Assembly (NCBI RefSeq): GCF_003247215.1
Contig: NZ_QKAP01000121.1
Span: 1-64,000, forward strand
Length of the DNA: 64,000 bases
Reading direction: 5' to 3'
Source of the DNA: Malonomonas rubra
GTDB lineage: Bacteria; Desulfobacterota; Desulfuromonadia; Desulfuromonadales; Geopsychrobacteraceae
The notes below the pieces were generated by a model that was given only the letters and a program-made list of their open reading frames with translations, was not told where the DNA came from and ran no database searches. Shown here one piece after another: positions 1 to 7,310 of this stretch; the stretch's first letter is position 1; each line of letters opens with the position of its first letter. The translations under genes were made by a program, and so were the position numbers.

Positions 1-70
1 TCTCTTTATACATTGCTGGAATTATTTCATATTCCAGAGATAAATTCAAGTACTGTTCGTCATCTCCCAT
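1..70 (-). CDS. Possible 5' end of an unknown protein, cut by the window edge
   Basis: On the minus strand an ATG at 68-70 opens a frame with no stop for 23 codons to the window edge. The translation begins MGDDEQYLNLSLEYEI, which looks protein-like rather than random. A purine-rich GAGGGGG run sits only about 3 bases before the ATG, close for a ribosome binding site. The fragment is too short to assign to a family. The IS1595 element starts about 40 bp upstream of this start, so if the gene is real its promoter region has been disturbed. This could also be a chance open frame. Confidence 0.33.
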   Translation of the reverse strand, partial: MGDDEQYLNLSLEYEIIPAMYKE

Positions 71-111
71 CCCCCTCTAAAAGAAGAGGCTTTCCCTACG
101 ACTATTTTGTA

Positions 112-136
112 ATCTGGTTGTCCACTTCGCTCCAGT
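112..136 (+). repeat. Left terminal inverted repeat of the IS1595 element
   Basis: Begins ATCTGGTTGTCCACTTCGCT. It matches the reverse complement of 1116-1140 at about 22 of 25 positions. It is the likely transposase binding and cleavage end. Confidence 0.8.
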
Positions 137-197
137 TGAGACATTAGCTGTCACGTAGTGGGTACAAACTGGCCTCATCTCAAAGAGGAGGCCAGCC

Positions 198-1121
198 ATG
201 ACTGAAGATTTTCCAAACAATGAAGTTGAATTTGACCGCAGGTTCCATTCAGAAGAAGCCTGCCTAGACTATCTCCTTCAACTTCGCTGGCCAGAGGGGT
301 TCAGATGCTCCCGCTGCGGCCATGATGGATACTGGATGAGTTCCAGAGGACTTTATCTCTGCAGGCACTGCGAACATCAGCACTCAGTGACGGCAGGAAC
401 AATCTTTCATGGTACCAGGAAGCCCTTGACTCACTGGTTCAAGGCCATGTGGTGGTTTTCAACCCGCAAGAACGGAGTCAATGCCACCGCATTGCAAGCC
501 TTGCTTGGGTTTCGAAGCTACCAAACGGCCTGGTGCTGGTTGCAAAAATTACGAACCTGCACGGTTTTCCCGGATCGAACCAAGCTGTCCGGTTCCGTAG
601 AGGTCGATGAATGCTTTTTCGGCGGCGCACACAGCGGCAAGCGTGGCCGTGGGGCCGGACATAAATGCAAAGTTGCTATTGCCGTCGAACGCAAAGGTCG
701 CAAGCTCGGCCGACTGCGCATGCAGGTCATTGAATGCTGCAGTGCAGACGAACTGACGTCTTTTATCAAAACGAACATCACCGCCGGCAGCCAGATAACG
801 ACTGATGGCTGGGGTGCTTACAGCGGCTTGCAGGGTGAAGGCTATTCTCACAAAGCCATCGTTCAGAGCAAGACTGCTGACAAAGAAAGCGTGCTGCCGG
901 GTATTCATCTGGTAACGTCACTAGCGAAACGGGTTATGCTAGGCACCTTCCAGGGGCGATTTGACTCGCAGTATTTGCAGCGCTACCTGGATGAATATGT
1001 CTTTCGCTTTAATCGCCGGAACTGCAGAGCCGTTGGCAAGCGATTTTGGCGAATCATGCAACAAGCCGCTCAATCAGTTCCAGTTCCTCTGAAAAATCTG
1101 GTTCTGGAACCGATCACTTGA
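198..1121 (+). CDS. IS1595-family transposase (ISXO2-like DDE domain)
   Basis: Transposase of 307 aa, a normal length for the family. The N-terminal half has a zinc ribbon with paired cysteines at about 37/40 and 55/58. An ISXO2-like catalytic domain follows. Visible acidic residues are Asp137 in VEVDECFFGG and Asp203 in TTDGWGAY, with the family's C-terminal GTFQG and YVFRFNRR motifs near 249-273. The ATG at 198 follows a strong GAGGAGG ribosome binding site. The frame is intact, so the enzyme could be active. The stop lies just inside the right inverted repeat. Confidence 0.92.
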   Translation: MTEDFPNNEVEFDRRFHSEEACLDYLLQLRWPEGFRCSRCGHDGYWMSSRGLYLCRHCEHQHSVTAGTIFHGTRKPLTHWFKAMWWFSTRKNGVNATALQALLGFRSYQTAWCWLQKLRTCTVFPDRTKLSGSVEVDECFFGGAHSGKRGRGAGHKCKVAIAVERKGRKLGRLRMQVIECCSADELTSFIKTNITAGSQITTDGWGAYSGLQGEGYSHKAIVQSKTADKESVLPGIHLVTSLAKRVMLGTFQGRFDSQYLQRYLDEYVFRFNRRNCRAVGKRFWRIMQQAAQSVPVPLKNLVLEPIT

Positions 1122-1140
1122 GCGAAGTAGAGAACCAGAT
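1116..1140 (-). repeat. Right terminal inverted repeat of the IS1595 element
   Basis: Read on the minus strand it begins ATCTGGTTCTCTACTTCGCT, the partner of 112-136 with three differences. It overlaps the last bases of the transposase gene. Confidence 0.8.
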
Positions 1141-1142
1141 AA

Positions 1143-1174
1143 GTAAAAAGGGGCACCACCATAGTGATGCCCCC
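1143..1174 (-). terminator. Rho-independent terminator of the ferritin-like gene
   Basis: On the minus strand a GGGGCATCAC stem pairs with GTGGTGCCCC and is followed by TTTTTACTT. It lies about 30 bp after the ferritin-like stop codon and directly beside the IS right end, so the insertion did not separate gene and terminator. Confidence 0.8.
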
Positions 1175-1205
1175 AACGAATCAAGTCTTCAAAAAGCTGT
1201 TATTA

Positions 1206-1682
1206 CTAGTTTTCCGCTAAAAAGTATTTCTCATAAAAATCTTCAAGAGACTTCAAATGGCGGGTTTCGTCAGCGAGCAAACGTTCAAAAATTGGAGCCA
1301 TCGGTGCACCAGCACAACCGTTAATCAAACGCTGGTAAAAATCGACCGCCCCTTTTTCCAGATGGATTGCATAAGCCAATGACTGACGTGCATCTGCATC
1401 AGGGGTAATTTCCTTCTGCTCGAACACATAGTCAAGATTCATGGTTGGAACCGGCTTATTCATCTCGTCACTGCTTTCGTGATGCCCTTCAAGCAGTGCC
1501 ATCTCAAGTTTCTGTTTATGGATCAGTTCATCAGCAGCGGCGTCACGCAAAATCATTTTAGCCTGACGATCTTTAACTATTTTGATGGCGTAAAGATAGT
1601 TGCGAAATCCTTCTTCCTCCATCTCGATTGCTTTTTCCAAAGCAGCTTCATAAGTATAACAAACACCTTCTTCTAAACTCAT
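1206..1682 (-). CDS. Ferritin-like / rubrerythrin-type diiron protein
   Basis: A 158-aa all-helical protein with four ferritin-like helices. Candidate diiron ligands are Glu20/Glu24 in helix 1, Glu52 and His55 in DELIHKQK, Glu109 in HLEKGAVDFY, and Glu139 plus His142 in DETRHLKSLE. It lacks the C-terminal rubredoxin-type Cys4 domain, so it is a rubrerythrin-like domain alone. Such proteins are linked to peroxide detoxification or iron handling in anaerobes. The exact reaction here is not known. The ATG is preceded by GGGAGAAG. It probably shares a transcript with the small gene just upstream (1709-1873). Confidence 0.85.
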   Translation of the reverse strand: MSLEEGVCYTYEAALEKAIEMEEEGFRNYLYAIKIVKDRQAKMILRDAAADELIHKQKLEMALLEGHHESSDEMNKPVPTMNLDYVFEQKEITPDADARQSLAYAIHLEKGAVDFYQRLINGCAGAPMAPIFERLLADETRHLKSLEDFYEKYFLAEN

Positions 1683-1708
1683 CTCAACTTCTCCCGTTCA
1701 TCAAATGC

Positions 1709-1873
1709 TCAATAAATAACGATATAACCGTGCTTTTCAGCTATTCTGGAGATTTCCAGCACATCTTCAATCTCATAACTGCTCCCATCAAGCACGAACG
1801 TATAGCCCCCATCGGGCTTTTCCTTTGCCAACCCTATCAAGTATTCAAAACTTGCTGTTTTGACCGTCTCCAT
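1709..1873 (-). CDS. Small conserved-looking hypothetical protein (54 aa)
   Basis: A 54-codon frame from ATG at 1871-1873 to TGA at 1709-1711, starting METVKTASFEYLIGLAKEKP and ending IAEKHGYIVIY. An AAGAGGG ribosome binding site sits at good distance. The composition is that of a folded alpha/beta protein: charged, with alternating hydrophobics and no transmembrane segment. It ends 27 bp before the ferritin-like start, so the two are likely cotranscribed. I do not recognise the family. A role with the ferritin-like protein would be inference from position only. Confidence 0.6.
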   Translation of the reverse strand: METVKTASFEYLIGLAKEKPDGGYTFVLDGSSYEIEDVLEISRIAEKHGYIVIY

Positions 1874-1932
1874 CAAGCCCTCTTACAAACTGAATTTAAA
1901 TAAAAAATTTTACCACATTGTTGTATACAAAG

Positions 1933-2352
1933 TCACTCTCCAATGATTTTCACCAGAACTCTTTTCCTGCGTCGGCCGTCAAACTCACCATAAAAAATCT
2001 GCTCCCAAGGCCCGAAATCAAGCTTCCCGTCAGTAACAGCGACAACAACCTCTCGCCCCATGACGGTCCTTTTTAAATGGGCATCTCCGTTATCCTCACC
2101 GGTATTATTATGTTGATAGTCACTAAGCGGCTCATGTGGAGCAAGCCCTTCCAGCCACCGTTCGAAATCATGATGTAAGCCTCGCTCATCGTCGTTGATA
2201 AATACGGATGCCGTAATATGCATAGCGTTGCAGAGGAGCAAGCCTTCCTTGATGCCGCTATCCCGCAAGCATCCTTCAATCTCATGGGTAATATTCCGAA
2301 ACTCACGCCGCAAAGGGATATCGAACCATATTTCTTTACGATAAGTTTTCAT
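1933..2352 (-). CDS. yjbQ: YjbQ family protein (UPF0047)
   Basis: A 139-aa member of the YjbQ/UPF0047 family, full length for the group. Family marks are the central [18 protein letters not shown] region, a conserved His in the [12 protein letters not shown] segment, and the C-terminal [20 protein letters not shown] block. Some members can replace thiamine phosphate synthase weakly in vivo, which gave the name secondary thiamine-phosphate synthase. The physiological role is unsettled. The ATG follows AAGGAT. It is transcribed away from the glucosaminidase lipoprotein gene, with a divergent promoter region between them. Confidence 0.85.
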   Translation of the reverse strand: MKTYRKEIWFDIPLRREFRNITHEIEGCLRDSGIKEGLLLCNAMHITASVFINDDERGLHHDFERWLEGLAPHEPLSDYQHNNTGEDNGDAHLKRTVMGREVVVAVTDGKLDFGPWEQIFYGEFDGRRRKRVLVKIIGE

Positions 2353-2446
2353 TTCAAAATCCTTTTTAACAACTAGATATCAGTCATAATTACAGGAAGT
2401 TACATAAAACCATCTTCAGGCAATCCTGGGACACTCCAGATTATCA

Positions 2447-2475
2447 TTGACTCGTAAAAACGGTTTTTATATAAA
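2447..2475 (+). promoter_or_regulatory. Sigma-70-type promoter for the Bax-like lipoprotein gene
   Basis: TTGACT (2447-2452), a 17-bp spacer and TATAAA (2470-2475), about 50 bp before the start codon at 2523. Close to consensus in both boxes. Confidence 0.7.
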
Positions 2476-2522
2476 GCACACTGCCCAGTCGTATTTTTTA
2501 ATTAAAGGGCAAAAAACGAACC

Positions 2523-3422
2523 ATGACAAAACTTTCGATCAAAACCATATTCTATTTCAGTTGCATGCTGTCGCTGTTACTGGCCAGCTGCTCAGACAGT
2601 GCTGCTCCGATTTATCAGGGTCCAGACATCAAATTTTTGCGCACGTCTTCTGCAGAGGGGCTTGAACAAGAATTTAAACGCCAGAGTTACGATCTTAAAG
2701 AGCTTGATCACGGGGTTCCGCCACTGATCTTGCAAACCCTGCCGAAAGATCTGTCCAATATCAAATCAAAATACAGGAAAAAACAGATTTTCTTTAAGTC
2801 CTTGTTGCCTATGATCCTGCTGGCCAACAATGAAATTCGCCATGAACGCAAGCAAATCCTGGAGCTGCAAAAGCTGGTACTGAATAAAACACAGCTGAAA
2901 GAGCATCAACTTCAGCAATTAGCCGATTTGGCCACTCGTTACAAAATCAAAAGAGGCGCATTGACATCCAAACAGGCATTCAAAGAGCTTTTATTGCGCG
3001 CGGATGTAATCCCTGCCGAACTCGCCCTGGCCCAAGCCGCCAACGAATCAGCATGGGGAACATCTCGTTTTTCTCAATTGGCAAACAACCTTTTCGGTGA
3101 ATGGACTTTCCAACCAGGAGCAGGAATCATTCCTGAAGACCGCCCCGAAGGGGCAACCTATGAAGTACGCCGCTTTGAATCGATTTACGAGTCAATCCGC
3201 TCCTATCTGCACAACCTGAATACCCACTTCGCCTATAGGGAGCTTCGCTTGCTGCGCGCAGAAACTCGTGCTGATGGGCAACCGCTTGATGGCTCCAAGC
3301 TGGCTGAAGGGTTGTTTCGCTATTCAATCCGCGGGGAAGAGTATGTCAAAGACCTGCAGTCATTGATTCGCGCCAACCGACTGAATCGCTTCACCGACGT
3401 CGGCCTGCGGACTCGCGGCTGA
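2523..3422 (+). CDS. Bax-like glucosaminidase lipoprotein
   Basis: A 299-aa predicted lipoprotein. The signal peptide ends in the lipobox LASC, with the lipidated cysteine at residue 23. The C-terminal half is a glucosaminidase domain of the Bax/FlgJ type. The motif LALAQAANESAWGTSRF holds the likely catalytic Glu near residue 173, followed by NNLFGEWTF. It would cleave glycan strands of peptidoglycan from the periplasmic face of a membrane. The middle region (about 85-145) is rich in Lys, Gln and Leu and likely helical. Its last 63 bp overlap the convergent polysaccharide deacetylase gene. Confidence 0.87.
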   Translation: MTKLSIKTIFYFSCMLSLLLASCSDSAAPIYQGPDIKFLRTSSAEGLEQEFKRQSYDLKELDHGVPPLILQTLPKDLSNIKSKYRKKQIFFKSLLPMILLANNEIRHERKQILELQKLVLNKTQLKEHQLQQLADLATRYKIKRGALTSKQAFKELLLRADVIPAELALAQAANESAWGTSRFSQLANNLFGEWTFQPGAGIIPEDRPEGATYEVRRFESIYESIRSYLHNLNTHFAYRELRLLRAETRADGQPLDGSKLAEGLFRYSIRGEEYVKDLQSLIRANRLNRFTDVGLRTRG

Positions 3423-4514
3423 CATTTCCTGCCCGTTGTTCCTGCGGTTCTTCAGCGCTGGCGATTTCGCGTTCACCCACAGGTGACTGTACCAGTGCCA
3501 GCCTCCCTTCTTTCCCGGTACGGTCAAGGTATATTTATTACGACGGCTACTGCTTAGCGGCAGATCAGCTTGGACACGATACCAGCCTTCCTGCCCTGTT
3601 ACAACTTCGACACGACAGCTATTTTCCCCCTGTACAAAACAGTTGACACGTCGCATGTCGACATCCGTCACGTCGATCTGCAACAGTAATTTCGGCGGAT
3701 TTTCCTGGAGGATAGGGCTATAGGGTTCTTCCCCAATCACCGCCAATGGCTTCATCAGTAGCTTATCAGCAAACTCTTTCAGCGTAGCGTAGGGGCCACC
3801 CATCGGAAAACGGGGTAAGGCATAGAGATCTGAAGTTGAATGAATAACCCCCGACTGCTGAGCTAAAGCAGCCTTAAATCCAAGCTGTTTGACAATTTCG
3901 ACCACTTCATCTGCATACTCGCCATAGGGGTAAGCAATCGTTGTTGGCGTAAACCCAAGGTGCCCGGCAAATTCCTGCTGAGCCCTCTCAATATCCATTA
4001 CAATCCGCTTTCGCCAGTCGTCAAAACCCTCTCCCTCCGCCATCTCAACCAAATAGGCATGGCTGGCAGTATGATTCCCTATCTCCACCCCTTCTTCATG
4101 TAAAGCTTTGATCTGTTCCCAGTCGAGATAACCATGATCCCCGACAGCATCAGTATTCACAAAAAGGGTAATCGGAAAACCGAACTCGCGAACGATCGGC
4201 ATCCCCCCTTCGGCAAAGGAGGTGAAAGCATCGTCGACCGTCAATACGGCGGCTTTTTCCGGAAGGTTTTCGCTTGCCCGCAAACGACGTACAACCTCCT
4301 CGAGAGAAAACACCTGATAATCATGCTCCCTCAGGTAGGTTAATTGCTGTCGGAAAGCTTCAACTTCTATATTTGTCGAGGGATAACGACTTTCACCGAA
4401 TCGGTGATAGATAAACGCGTTGACCTGCCCAACCGCTAAAGCTTGACCCGCCAAACAAAATACGAAGACAAACCACAGACAGACGAAAATCGATTTACAG
4501 GTAAGAATTTTCAT
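3360..4514 (-). CDS. Polysaccharide deacetylase family protein (NodB homology, CE4)
   Basis: A secreted 384-aa protein with a signal peptide cleaved after about residue 27 (QALA). The NodB domain covers about 30-240. It shows the catalytic Asp pair in LTVDDAF (about 94/95), the metal-binding GNHTASH (His near 148 and 152), and an AYPYGEY motif. The last about 120 residues form an extra domain of unknown role. It likely removes acetyl groups from an envelope or exopolysaccharide. ATG 4514 overlaps the upstream RelA/SpoT-like stop by one base (TGATG), suggesting translational coupling. The 3' end runs 63 bp into the convergent lipoprotein gene. Confidence 0.85.
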   Translation of the reverse strand: MKILTCKSIFVCLWFVFVFCLAGQALAVGQVNAFIYHRFGESRYPSTNIEVEAFRQQLTYLREHDYQVFSLEEVVRRLRASENLPEKAAVLTVDDAFTSFAEGGMPIVREFGFPITLFVNTDAVGDHGYLDWEQIKALHEEGVEIGNHTASHAYLVEMAEGEGFDDWRKRIVMDIERAQQEFAGHLGFTPTTIAYPYGEYADEVVEIVKQLGFKAALAQQSGVIHSTSDLYALPRFPMGGPYATLKEFADKLLMKPLAVIGEEPYSPILQENPPKLLLQIDVTDVDMRRVNCFVQGENSCRVEVVTGQEGWYRVQADLPLSSSRRNKYTLTVPGKKGGWHWYSHLWVNAKSPALKNRRNNGQEMSAASPQADVGEAIQSVGANQ

Positions 4515-5950
4515 CAACTTTGGGAAGATCTGACTTTATTTCGCAGGTAGCGGCGGATGGTATTACGTGCCTTCGGCGTCACCGCCCACTCCAGCCACTT
4601 CGGCAATACTTCGGGTTTTTCCGAAGTTTCGATGACAGCCTGATCCCCATCCAGCAAGCGGGTTTTCAGCTGTCGGGTGCGACCGTTGATCTGGCCACGG
4701 CGAGCATGCAGGCCAAGTGATTCGTGGATTTCAAAAGCGAAATCAAGCAAGCTGCTCCCTTCCGGAAGGGTGCGGCTTTCACCGCGCGGCGTGTAAACCT
4801 GAATGGTTGCAGATGCCAGCTTCAGCGCTTCGGTATCGAACGCAGATTCCCCATCGAGCAGCGATTTCATCAAAGAACGGAAATTATCATGCCGGAACTT
4901 AAAGCCTGGCGCCAACACACCGGAATGATTGAAACGTGCAAATTTGCGGGTGGTTATTTCGACCCGCATCCGCTGCTCACCAACCTGCACCGTGGTTTTT
5001 AGCGCCTGATAGCCATGTTTTGATGTCAGGTTAAGATGGTCACGCAGCTTGCCGGGAATCGGCGGGAAGAGACCATGCAGCAGGCCTAGAAAAATATAGG
5101 CATCCATCATCCGGTCGACCTGCACTTCCAGTGTATAGAGAGTTGCGAATCCGCGCGGCATATCCTGAACAGCAGCAACCGAGAACGAACGCCAGCGATC
5201 TTTCAATTGCACCGATAGTTTCTGCTTTTCGCATGCCGTCATGATTTTGGCGCGCGTCTTACGCAAATATTCGGTGTTTTCCTTTTTTAGCAACTCAATC
5301 TTCTGGTTGTATTTTTCACCACGTTTCGGGTAGAGCAAGTTATAGGAAAGAGACTCTAGTTCCGTCGCAACATGTCCCATGCCAAGGTGTTGCGCCAAAG
5401 GGACATAGATGGTACGGGTCTCTTCGGCAATCAGACTCTGCTTTTGCGGCGGCAGCGCGTCGATCGTCAACAGGTTGTCGATCCGGTCCCAGAACTTGAG
5501 ACACAGCACCCGAATATCGTCAATCGCCACCAGAACAGTCTTACGGTAGGTCTCTTTTTTCAGTTCATCGCGTGATTTTACTTCCGAGGTCACCTTGGTC
5601 AAGCCATCAACCAAATGAGCAACCTCGCTGCCGTACTTTTTCTCAACATCATCCAGAGTAACTGGCGTGTCCTCAACAACATCGTGAAGTAAAGCGGCAA
5701 TAACAGATGAAAAATCCATCCAGTGCCGTGCGGCCAGATGAGTGACCCGCAACGGATGGAAGATATACGGCTCCCCTGACTTGCGCATTTGTCCCTGGTG
5801 GGAAGAACGGGCATCTGCCAGTGCCTGTTCAACCCGCCCCAGTTCATGATCGAGTTCATCTTCTGAAAGACTGGCGCCAAAATGGGTAACCAGTAATTCC
5901 ATGATCTCTGTGATCATGCGTTTTTCTGTTTTTGTGTCAAACTTCGTCAT
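4514..5950 (-). CDS. RelA/SpoT-like protein: HD hydrolase, eroded synthetase, TGS domain
   Basis: A 478-aa protein, much shorter than RelA/SpoT (about 700 aa). The HD hydrolase domain (about 45-200) is well kept: His65, His89-Asp90, Glu93-Asp94, and DRIDN with Asp155 and Asn159. The synthetase region (about 245-365) aligns only loosely. The G-R-x-K segment is not recognisable, and the usual YQSLHTTV reads YQALKTTV. A TGS domain follows (about 385-445), and the C-terminal ACT region is absent. I infer a (p)ppGpp hydrolase-type or regulatory protein without synthetase activity. No clear ribosome binding site precedes the ATG; Met12 is another possible start. Confidence 0.82.
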   Translation of the reverse strand: MTKFDTKTEKRMITEIMELLVTHFGASLSEDELDHELGRVEQALADARSSHQGQMRKSGEPYIFHPLRVTHLAARHWMDFSSVIAALLHDVVEDTPVTLDDVEKKYGSEVAHLVDGLTKVTSEVKSRDELKKETYRKTVLVAIDDIRVLCLKFWDRIDNLLTIDALPPQKQSLIAEETRTIYVPLAQHLGMGHVATELESLSYNLLYPKRGEKYNQKIELLKKENTEYLRKTRAKIMTACEKQKLSVQLKDRWRSFSVAAVQDMPRGFATLYTLEVQVDRMMDAYIFLGLLHGLFPPIPGKLRDHLNLTSKHGYQALKTTVQVGEQRMRVEITTRKFARFNHSGVLAPGFKFRHDNFRSLMKSLLDGESAFDTEALKLASATIQVYTPRGESRTLPEGSSLLDFAFEIHESLGLHARRGQINGRTRQLKTRLLDGDQAVIETSEKPEVLPKWLEWAVTPKARNTIRRYLRNKVRSSQS

Positions 5951-5979
5951 CAGATCTGTCGATGCGGATGTTGTCCCTG

Positions 5980-6327
5980 CTAACCAGGAGGCCAGCTAAA
6001 ATCGCGGCCTCCCAGAAGGTGGAAGTGCAGGTGCCAAACCGATTGCCCGCCCGCTTCATTACAATTATTTACGATCCGAAACCCGTCCTGGGCAAAACCG
6101 AGATCGTTCGCCAGTTTTCCTGCAACTTGGTAAACATGCCCGATCAGGTTGTTATCGGCAGTGGTTAAATCTAGAGTGGTACGAATATGCTTACGTGGCA
6201 CGATCAGAAGATGGTGCGGCGCCTGCGGTGTGATATCCTCAATAGCTATCAGATCCTCATCTTCGTAACGGATCGTGGCGGGAATTTCACCAGCAGAGAT
6301 CTTGCAGAAAAGACAATTGGTCGCCAT
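5980..6327 (-). CDS. HIT family nucleotide hydrolase
   Basis: A 115-aa histidine-triad protein, full length for the Hint group. The active-site triad is HLHFHLLGG, with His99, His101 and His103. An N-terminal CLFCKI pair is typical of bacterial Hint proteins. The family hydrolyses nucleoside phosphoramidates and acyl-AMP. I start at ATG 6327 (MATNCLFC) because AAAGGAG lies 8 bases upstream. The longer open frame to 6387 has no matching family sequence. It lies 29 bp upstream of the RelA/SpoT-like gene and follows the U32 gene on the same strand. Confidence 0.9.
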   Translation of the reverse strand: MATNCLFCKISAGEIPATIRYEDEDLIAIEDITPQAPHHLLIVPRKHIRTTLDLTTADNNLIGHVYQVAGKLANDLGFAQDGFRIVNNCNEAGGQSVWHLHFHLLGGRDFSWPPG

Positions 6328-6353
6328 GGTTGTTCTCCTTTCTGGGCTATCTC

Positions 6354-7310
6354 TTAATTTGATCGGTAGAGTTCGGGATAGTAACAAACATTTTCACTAC
6401 AGCCTATCCCAAAATGTTTACGATGAGCAGCCACTGCCCGCCTATGATATTCAGCAAACGGCAGCTTTTCTGCCGCCAAACGTAGAAACTCCTTGGCGAG
6501 TTGCAGATTTTTGACCTTTCTGAGCAAAGGTGCACCACGTCCGACAAGCTTCAAACCTGAAATCCCGGCCGTCATCAGTCTCGGAATCGCGCACAAGCCG
6601 CAACCGTGCCGACGGTCCGTCTGCGACCAGCTCTGCTGTTTGGCGATCGCCAGTTGCAGCTGCGGGCTAGTTTCACCAACCGGCTCAATGCAATACGGTA
6701 TTTCGCATGGCCATATTTTCCGCAAGCTTGAGTGGTGAAAAGTGCAGTAGCCTTCTGTATTAGGACACTTCCCGACCAACAAGAAAGCATCGAAACCGAT
6801 TCCTTTGACCTTTTTGACAATCTCAGCAATTTCGGCAAGTTGCAGATGGCGCGGCAGTACCGCTCGCCCAATGCCTTGCTGACGGTAAAACTCAACCGCC
6901 GCTGAATTGCCGAGATGTGCCAGTGTGCTGGCATGATAGAGCAGATCAGGAAATTCTCGTTTCAAAACACGCAACAAACCGAGATCAGCCAAAATCACAC
7001 TGGCAACTCCTGCGGAAACTGCCTCACCAACATAATCGATCAGCAACGGTACTTGCTTGTCAGAGTAGAATGGCGCGTTCAAGGTCAAAGCAAAATCGCG
7101 GTTTTGTTCATGGCAGCTAGCAACGATCTTTTCCAAATCAGCAAAAGAGTTGATTTGTGCACCGGCAAACGTGCGCTGATTGATGCTAGCGAGCATCCCA
7201 AAGCGTTGCTGCCACTCGGGAGGAACGTAGCCGCCATAAAGTTCATCTGCACCAGCCTGCAGCAAAGCATCCACTTCGGCAAGCTGATCTATCGGCGAAA
7301 TCAGTTTCAT
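6354..7310 (-). CDS. Peptidase U32 family protein
   Basis: A 318-aa U32 family protein starting MKLISPIDQLAEVDALL. It has the characteristic barrel-edge motif around GADELYGGY and cysteine-rich segments: KCPNTEGYC, PCEIPYC, HGCGLCAIPR and a C-terminal GCSENVCYYPELY. U32 members act in tRNA/rRNA hydroxylation or ubiquinone hydroxylation with Fe-S clusters, or are annotated as collagenase-like. The many cysteines fit a cluster-binding modification protein better than a protease, but the substrate cannot be read from sequence. Its ATG overlaps the methylase stop by 4 bp (ATGA), so the two are translationally coupled. Confidence 0.82.
   Translation of the reverse strand: MKLISPIDQLAEVDALLQAGADELYGGYVPPEWQQRFGMLASINQRTFAGAQINSFADLEKIVASCHEQNRDFALTLNAPFYSDKQVPLLIDYVGEAVSAGVASVILADLGLLRVLKREFPDLLYHASTLAHLGNSAAVEFYRQQGIGRAVLPRHLQLAEIAEIVKKVKGIGFDAFLLVGKCPNTEGYCTFHHSSLRKIWPCEIPYCIEPVGETSPQLQLAIAKQQSWSQTDRRHGCGLCAIPRLMTAGISGLKLVGRGAPLLRKVKNLQLAKEFLRLAAEKLPFAEYHRRAVAAHRKHFGIGCSENVCYYPELYRSN

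Larger units (their letters stand above)
112..1140 (+). mobile_element. IS1595-family insertion sequence
   Basis: A 1.03 kb element carries one transposase gene between imperfect terminal inverted repeats (112-136 and 1116-1140, about 22 of 25 positions matching). Size, single orf and transposase type fit the IS1595 family. The 8 bp on each side (104-111 and 1141-1148) do not match, so I see no target duplication. That points to an old insertion, recombination between copies, or ends that differ slightly from those chosen. The right end abuts the terminator of the ferritin-like gene. No passenger gene is present. Confidence 0.85.

Noticed and set aside
16-38. CTGGAAT/ATTCCAG inverted repeat near the left edge
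   Set aside because: Short, AT-rich and without a T run; it lies within the possible partial reading frame and may be chance.
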